This document shows positions 9,537 through 11,960 of a DNA stretch of 11,960 nucleotides, one piece after another; positions within the stretch are counted from its first letter, which is position 1; every line of letters begins with the position of its first letter. A program made the position numbers and the translations under genes. The DNA comes from UMGS1908 sp045588795 (GTDB lineage: Bacteria; Bacillota; Clostridia; Christensenellales; UBA1242). The DNA lies in contig JAZNEY010000027.1 of NCBI GenBank assembly GCA_045588795.1, positions 1-11,960 of the forward strand, in the 5' to 3' direction. The notes below the pieces were generated by a model. It saw nothing but the letters and a program-made list of their open reading frames with translations. It did not search any database and was not told where the DNA came from.

Positions 9537-9542
9537 GTGCAA
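9511..9542. repeat. Boundary inverted repeat TTGCACAAA (copy 4)
   Basis: TTGCACAAAAA (9511-9521) and TTTTTGTGCAA (9532-9542) are perfect 11-bp arms overlapping the terminator. The repeat ends 10 bp before the -35 at 9552. Confidence 0.8.
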
Positions 9543-9551
9543 AATTACATC

Positions 9552-9580
9552 TTGACAAATCGCGGCAAAGGTGCTATAAT
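9552..9580 (+). promoter_or_regulatory. Forward promoter firing into a GC palindrome
   Basis: TTGACA, 17-bp spacer, TATAAT with GGTGC before it (extended -10). Its start would lie in the GC palindrome (9584-9608), facing the minus promoter at 9618-9647. No gene follows before the next forward promoter. Confidence 0.8.
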
Positions 9581-9583
9581 GGC

Positions 9584-9608
9584 GGGCCGCGCACGTGCGC
9601 CGCGGCCC
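9584..9608. repeat. GC-rich palindrome between convergent promoters
   Basis: GGGCCGCG (9584-9591) pairs with CGCGGCCC (9601-9608); nested within is GCGCACGTGCGC (9589-9600), a 12-bp perfect palindrome. Its core CGCACGTGCG recurs at 11171-11180. Confidence 0.82.
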
Positions 9609-9617
9609 ATTCTTTCC

Positions 9618-9647
9618 ATTATACCATACCCTCGGTATTTTTGTCAA
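9618..9647 (-). promoter_or_regulatory. Minus-strand sigma-A promoter, convergent with 9552
   Basis: On the minus strand: TTGACA (9647-9642), 18-bp spacer, TATAAT (9623-9618) with TATGG before it. On the plus strand the spacer forms ATACC-ctc-GGTAT followed by TTTTG, a small terminator-like hairpin for the forward transcript. Confidence 0.6.
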
Positions 9648-9655
9648 GGGAAATG

Positions 9656-9697
9656 TTGCACAAAGTTAAATAAATATTTTTCCCGCAATTTGTGCAT
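9656..9697. repeat. Boundary inverted repeat TTGCACAAA (copy 5)
   Basis: TGCACAAA (9657-9664) and TTTGTGCA (9689-9696) form 8-bp arms; the spacer includes TTTTTCCCGCAA. It lies 10 bp before the next -35. Confidence 0.75.
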
Positions 9698-9706
9698 TAT
9701 TCCATC

Positions 9707-9735
9707 TTTACAAACTCTACAAAGTATGCTATACT
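9707..9735 (+). promoter_or_regulatory. Sigma-A promoter
   Basis: TTTACA, 17-bp spacer, TATACT with TATGC before it (extended -10). It drives the kinase-like gene. Confidence 0.8.
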
Positions 9736-9766
9736 TAATACATCAGAGGAAAGGAAGTGCATGACA

Positions 9767-10417
9767 ATGGCAATCCGCATTAGTGAAGAAGAAAGAGAAA
9801 ACATTATAAATGCTATTAAGGAAGTAATAGCAGAAAGGTATTCTATCCCCTCTCCTTATGGGTTTAAAAAGAAAATGCCTTATCCTTTTGATAGTGATGA
9901 TGGTGCAACTAAATATTGCTTAATCTTTAAAAAATTCAACTTTGTTATTAAGTATGGAAATTCTCACTCCTATTTTAAAGATGCTTTTAAGGAAGTGGAA
10001 ATTTATGAAAAAGCAAAGCAAAGAGGTTTAGAGCATTTGTTTCCTCAGACTGAATTATTGCTTAAAATCAATGATGCATTTTTCATCATCCAAGAAAAAA
10101 TTCAATTTTCAGTAAATGATTTACCTACTGCAAAAATGTTAAAAAATAGATGTTCTATTCAAAAGACAGTATCAAAGTCAATTATAGAAGTTTTTGCTAA
10201 AGGTATGGAAATCAAAAATCTTCCTTGTAATCGCTACATTGATAGAGATTGGTTAGCAATGTGTATTTCCCTCTATGGTAAAAAAACTTGTAAAGAACTT
10301 TGCAAATTTGTACATGAGAATAGAATAAATGATTTACATGGTAGTAATATTGGCTATCTAAATAATAAGCCTGTAATTTTAGATTTTTGTGGCTGGGAAA
10401 ATTATAAAAGTTATTGA
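9767..10417 (+). CDS. Protein-kinase-like fold protein, 216 aa
   Basis: ATG 9767 lies 9 bases after AGGAAAGGAAG, the usual spacing here; ATG 9761 is also possible. The C-terminal part shows a kinase catalytic loop variant NDLHGSN (D189, N194) followed by a strand and LDFCG (D206) in the place of the metal-binding DFG. FVIKYG (K62) fits the beta-3 ATP Lys and the following EVEIYE a helix-C Glu. At 216 aa it is short, close to the small phage and aminoglycoside-kinase-like members rather than a full Ser/Thr kinase. It may phosphorylate a host protein or be a pseudokinase; K, D, N and D all appear present. No other domain is seen. Confidence 0.72.
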   Translation: MAIRISEEERENIINAIKEVIAERYSIPSPYGFKKKMPYPFDSDDGATKYCLIFKKFNFVIKYGNSHSYFKDAFKEVEIYEKAKQRGLEHLFPQTELLLKINDAFFIIQEKIQFSVNDLPTAKMLKNRCSIQKTVSKSIIEVFAKGMEIKNLPCNRYIDRDWLAMCISLYGKKTCKELCKFVHENRINDLHGSNIGYLNNKPVILDFCGWENYKSY

Positions 10418-10669
10418 AAGGGGAGTTAACTATGAGAGGTCCGCCAGTGTAATTTAATATTACAATCATCTAATACTAAATATTAAATTAAATGTTGTGT
10501 GAGTTTGTTTTGCAGAGTTGTTTTCCATAAAATTAAACTGCAAGGAATGGGAATTTTCTTTAGCTTAGTTCTTAACCCTCAGCGCCTTAAAAACTGATAA
10601 ATAAAGTAACAGCATAGGAAAATTAAAAGGAAATAGTTAAAAATTGCGCGCAGACTTTTAATTTTCCTA
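10418..10669. other. Non-coding AT-rich stem-loop region
   Basis: No credible gene is present. It holds a 6-codon ORF with a good ribosome site (10432-10452), then three stems: TAATTTAATATT (10450-10461) with AATATTAAATTA (10479-10490); TTGCAG (around 10511) with CTGCAA (around 10545); and ATAGGAAAATTAAAAG (10614-10629) with its exact complement (10655-10670). It might be a 3' UTR of the kinase-like gene, a structured RNA or a decayed insertion. Confidence 0.6.
10432..10452 (+). pseudogene. Minigene or truncated gene start (MRGPPV)
   Basis: AGGGGAG (10418-10424) sits 7 bases before ATG 10432, a proper ribosome site, but the frame stops after six codons where the AT-rich inverted repeat begins. 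It could be the stump of a gene cut by an insertion or deletion, a minigene, or chance. Confidence 0.3.
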
Positions 10670-10670
10670 T
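10614..10670. repeat. 16-bp perfect inverted repeat abutting a promoter
   Basis: ATAGGAAAATTAAAAG (10614-10629) and CTTTTAATTTTCCTAT (10655-10670) are perfect complements over a 25-base spacer containing GCGCGC. The right arm ends on the first T of the next TTGACA, so it may be an operator, or an AT-rich stem ending the upstream message. Confidence 0.8.
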
Positions 10671-10698
10671 TGACATTTTTAAAAAAATTTGCTATAAT
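10670..10698 (+). promoter_or_regulatory. Sigma-A promoter
   Basis: TTGACA, 17-bp spacer, TATAAT with TTTGC before it (extended -10). It drives the gene at 10734. Confidence 0.88.
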
Positions 10699-10733
10699 AA
10701 AATTACAAAAAAGAAAGGAAAGGAAAATGTGCT

Positions 10734-11141
10734 ATGAATTATACTTTATCTACTGGAAAAACTGTGAGGATTCCGGATAGTGAGATTAACAAATTTATTG
10801 CTAATCATGGGATTTCAAAAGATGAAGCAATCCAAATGTGGCTTGAAGATGAGGGCTATTTAGAAAATGAAGAACAAGAAGCCCTGTGCCAAAAGGCAAA
10901 AGAAAATCGCATCACAGCGACCATTCATGAAGCAAGCGCAAAAGACCCAAGAAAGAAGACTCAGCGAGAGAGGGTTAAAAAAGAAGACCCCACAAAAGAG
11001 ATGATAATTGCGGAAATTGCTAAGTTGCTACCTAACTTTGCAGAAAATGTAAAGGTTGAAAATGCGGGAAAGCTGATTACTTTTACCATTGGAGCAGACA
11101 ATTTCAAGCTTGACCTCATCAGACAGAGAGCCAAAAAGTGA
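10734..11141 (+). CDS. Hypothetical 135-aa protein, paralogue of the 9150 product
   Basis: GAAAGGAAAGG precedes ATG 10734; an ATG at 10726 is out of frame. The product carries a short N-terminal hairpin (MNYTLSTGKTVRIPD) absent from its paralogue, then the helix motif NHGISKDEAIQMWLED, a basic DPRKKTQRERVKKEDP linker, a helix and a beta hairpin (NAGKLITFTIGADNFKLDLIRQR). The order and motifs match the 9150 product. The KTQRE phrase also appears at the start of the 8738 product (RKTQRE). It has its own promoter and terminator, so it looks like a duplicated and separately promoted copy. The role is unknown. Confidence 0.83.
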   Translation: MNYTLSTGKTVRIPDSEINKFIANHGISKDEAIQMWLEDEGYLENEEQEALCQKAKENRITATIHEASAKDPRKKTQRERVKKEDPTKEMIIAEIAKLLPNFAENVKVENAGKLITFTIGADNFKLDLIRQRAKK

Positions 11142-11163
11142 TAACACTTTTTGGCTTTACTTT
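11129..11163 (+). terminator. Intrinsic terminator at the stop codon
   Basis: AGCCAAAAAGTG (11129-11140) pairs with CACTTTTTGGCT (11145-11156) over ATAA, which shares bases with the TGATAA stop; TTACTTTG follows. The stem is long, but the T-run is weak. Confidence 0.78.
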
Positions 11164-11170
11164 GTTAAAG

Positions 11171-11180
11171 CGCACGTGCG
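11171..11180. repeat. GC palindrome CGCACGTGCG
   Basis: This is a 10-bp perfect palindrome, the same as the core of the 9589-9600 palindrome, lying between a terminator and a TTGCACAAA repeat, as in the other boundary elements. Confidence 0.7.
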
Positions 11181-11187
11181 AGGCATT

Positions 11188-11219
11188 TTGCACAAAAACG
11201 CTACAGCAAATTTGTGCAA
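11188..11219. repeat. Boundary inverted repeat TTGCACAAA (copy 6)
   Basis: TTGCACAAA (11188-11196) and TTTGTGCAA (11211-11219) are perfect 9-bp arms. TTTTCCCGCAA follows just outside rather than inside. It ends 20 bp before the -35 at 11239. Confidence 0.8.
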
Positions 11220-11238
11220 CTTTTCCCGCAAATTCCGC

Positions 11239-11267
11239 TTGACTTTTCCGCAAAAATAGCTTATAAT
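11239..11267 (+). promoter_or_regulatory. Sigma-A promoter
   Basis: TTGACT, 17-bp spacer, TATAAT without a TGn extension. It drives the HAD-like gene. Confidence 0.78.
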
Positions 11268-11299
11268 TAAGATACAGAAAAGGAAAGGAACTGATGAAT

Positions 11300-11770
11300 A
11301 TGATGAAGAAAAACTACTTAGTATTTGATATGGATGGCACTATCGCAGACCTCTACAAAGTTAATGGTTGGTTAAATGATTTAAGAAACTATGACGCACG
11401 CCCCTATGAAGTGGCAATGCCGCTTTATAACATGGTAGATTTGGCTCGCCTGTTGTGTGCTTTTAAAGCTAATGGTTGGGGTATCATTGTTACAAGTTGG
11501 AGTAGCAAAGAAAGCACTCCCCTTTATGACTGGGCTGTTGAAAAGGCTAAGACTGAATGGCTGAAAAAGTATAATTTCCCTGCTGATGAAATTTTTGTTG
11601 TGCCTTATGGAGTATCTAAAACCAGCGTGACTGCACACTTAGGTGGTTATCAGATTTTGATTGATGATAATGCAGAGGTAAGGGCAGAGTGGGGCAATGG
11701 TGATACCATTGACGCAAATAAGGACATCTTCACAGAGCTGTTAGAACTGTATTTTGAAATGGAGGATTAA
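11300..11770 (+). CDS. HAD-superfamily phosphatase-like protein
   Basis: Motif I is YLVFDMDGTIADL (Asp nucleophile D10, D12), motif II is IIVTSWSS (Ser/Thr), and motif IV is ILIDDNAEVR (paired Asp for Mg). A Lys in VSKTS may fill motif III. At about 156 aa with no visible large cap, it resembles small phage HADs such as polynucleotide phosphatase or 5'-nucleotidase-like enzymes, acting on nucleic-acid ends or nucleotides in the cytoplasm. ATG 11300 is 9 bases after GGAAAGGAA, the usual spacing; ATG 11294 is also possible (two residues longer). The stop lies in the GGAGGATTAA that also gives the next gene its ribosome site, so the two form an operon. Confidence 0.87.
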   Translation: MMKKNYLVFDMDGTIADLYKVNGWLNDLRNYDARPYEVAMPLYNMVDLARLLCAFKANGWGIIVTSWSSKESTPLYDWAVEKAKTEWLKKYNFPADEIFVVPYGVSKTSVTAHLGGYQILIDDNAEVRAEWGNGDTIDANKDIFTELLELYFEMED

Positions 11771-11773
11771 AAA

Positions 11774-11960
11774 ATGAACATCAAAAGAAAGAATAAAAAG
11801 AATGTTGTAGATTATCGGGATGTAATGATAGGTGAAGTTTTTGAGGTCTGCAATACAGTTTACTTAAAAATTGAACCTATTACAAGTAAAAGTGGAGCAG
11901 TATTTGATTGTATTGAATTAGAAACTGGGAAAATGCAAGAAAACTTTCTTAAGAGTATTG
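11774..11960 (+). CDS. Hypothetical small phage protein, 3' end outside window
   Basis: GGAGGA (11761-11766) precedes ATG 11774 in an operon with the HAD-like gene. The frame stays open to the window edge (62 codons). After a basic start (MNIKRKNKKN), it reads as a small beta barrel-like unit: VMIGEVFEVCNTVYLKIEP, then GAVFDCIELETGKMQENF. The 'G.vFe...YlKie......a..letG' pattern is common in short phage proteins of unknown role. It is incomplete. Confidence 0.75.
   Translation, partial: MNIKRKNKKNVVDYRDVMIGEVFEVCNTVYLKIEPITSKSGAVFDCIELETGKMQENFLKSI

Noticed and set aside
9537..9764. ORF of 75 codons across the 9537-9764 intergenic region
   Set aside because: It overlaps two promoters, the GC palindrome and an inverted repeat; no ribosome site; its composition is that of translated non-coding DNA.

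Overview
The window looks like an AT-rich stretch of a bacteriophage genome (or phage-derived element) from a low-GC Gram-positive host, probably one of the Clostridia. Reasons: every supported gene is on the + strand, almost all are small (34-244 aa) and unfamiliar, ribosome sites are purine-rich (AAGGAGG, GAAAGGAAG), the promoters are textbook sigma-A type, and an AbrB/SpoVT regulator is present. TAA, TAG and TGA all serve as stops, so the standard code is in use. Neither the host nor the phage could be identified from sequence alone.

Layout. (1) 1-881: the tail of an operon of four overlapping small genes with no promoter in view. (2) 882-1415: a non-coding control region of about 0.5 kb holding a GC-rich cruciform, a 46-bp direct repeat packed with TTGTTAA-N4-TTAACA palindromes, and a pair of CACTTTA-N6-TAAAGTG palindromes. 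It is a candidate origin, centromere or operator cluster. (3) 1342-4173: a run of promoter-plus-small-gene cassettes, including two likely membrane proteins, a membrane-anchored zinc-ribbon-like protein and a winged-helix-like protein. (4) 4174-6054: a PD-(D/E)XK-like protein, a hypothetical protein, and an AbrB-like regulator behind a ~200-nt structured leader RNA. (5) 6055-8234: a Cys-rich acidic mini-protein, small hypotheticals and a DEDDh 3'-5' exonuclease. (6) 8235-11141: a possible small RNA, three tandem promoters, a basic/charged protein, two paralogous small proteins and a protein-kinase-like protein. (7) 11142-11960: a HAD-like phosphatase and the start of another small gene.

The most striking property is the regulatory grammar. 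I count 22 forward sigma-A promoters, all with exactly 17-bp spacers and 20 with a TGn extended -10, in about 10 kb. Nearly every gene or gene pair has its own copy of the same cassette: TTGACA, TGTGCTATAAT, a ~20-30-nt leader with GAAAGGAAG, ATG. Promoters are pushed into the ends of preceding genes, so that TTGACA contains a TGA stop or TATAAT lies in the last codons. Terminator or processing hairpins are built around stop codons. Between larger transcription units a composite boundary element recurs: terminator, GC-rich palindrome, sometimes a minus-strand promoter, an inverted repeat TTGCACAAA...TTTGTGCAA, then a forward promoter. Such an array of strong, separately promoted small genes resembles the host-takeover modules of large phages such as SPO1. 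That comparison is inference.
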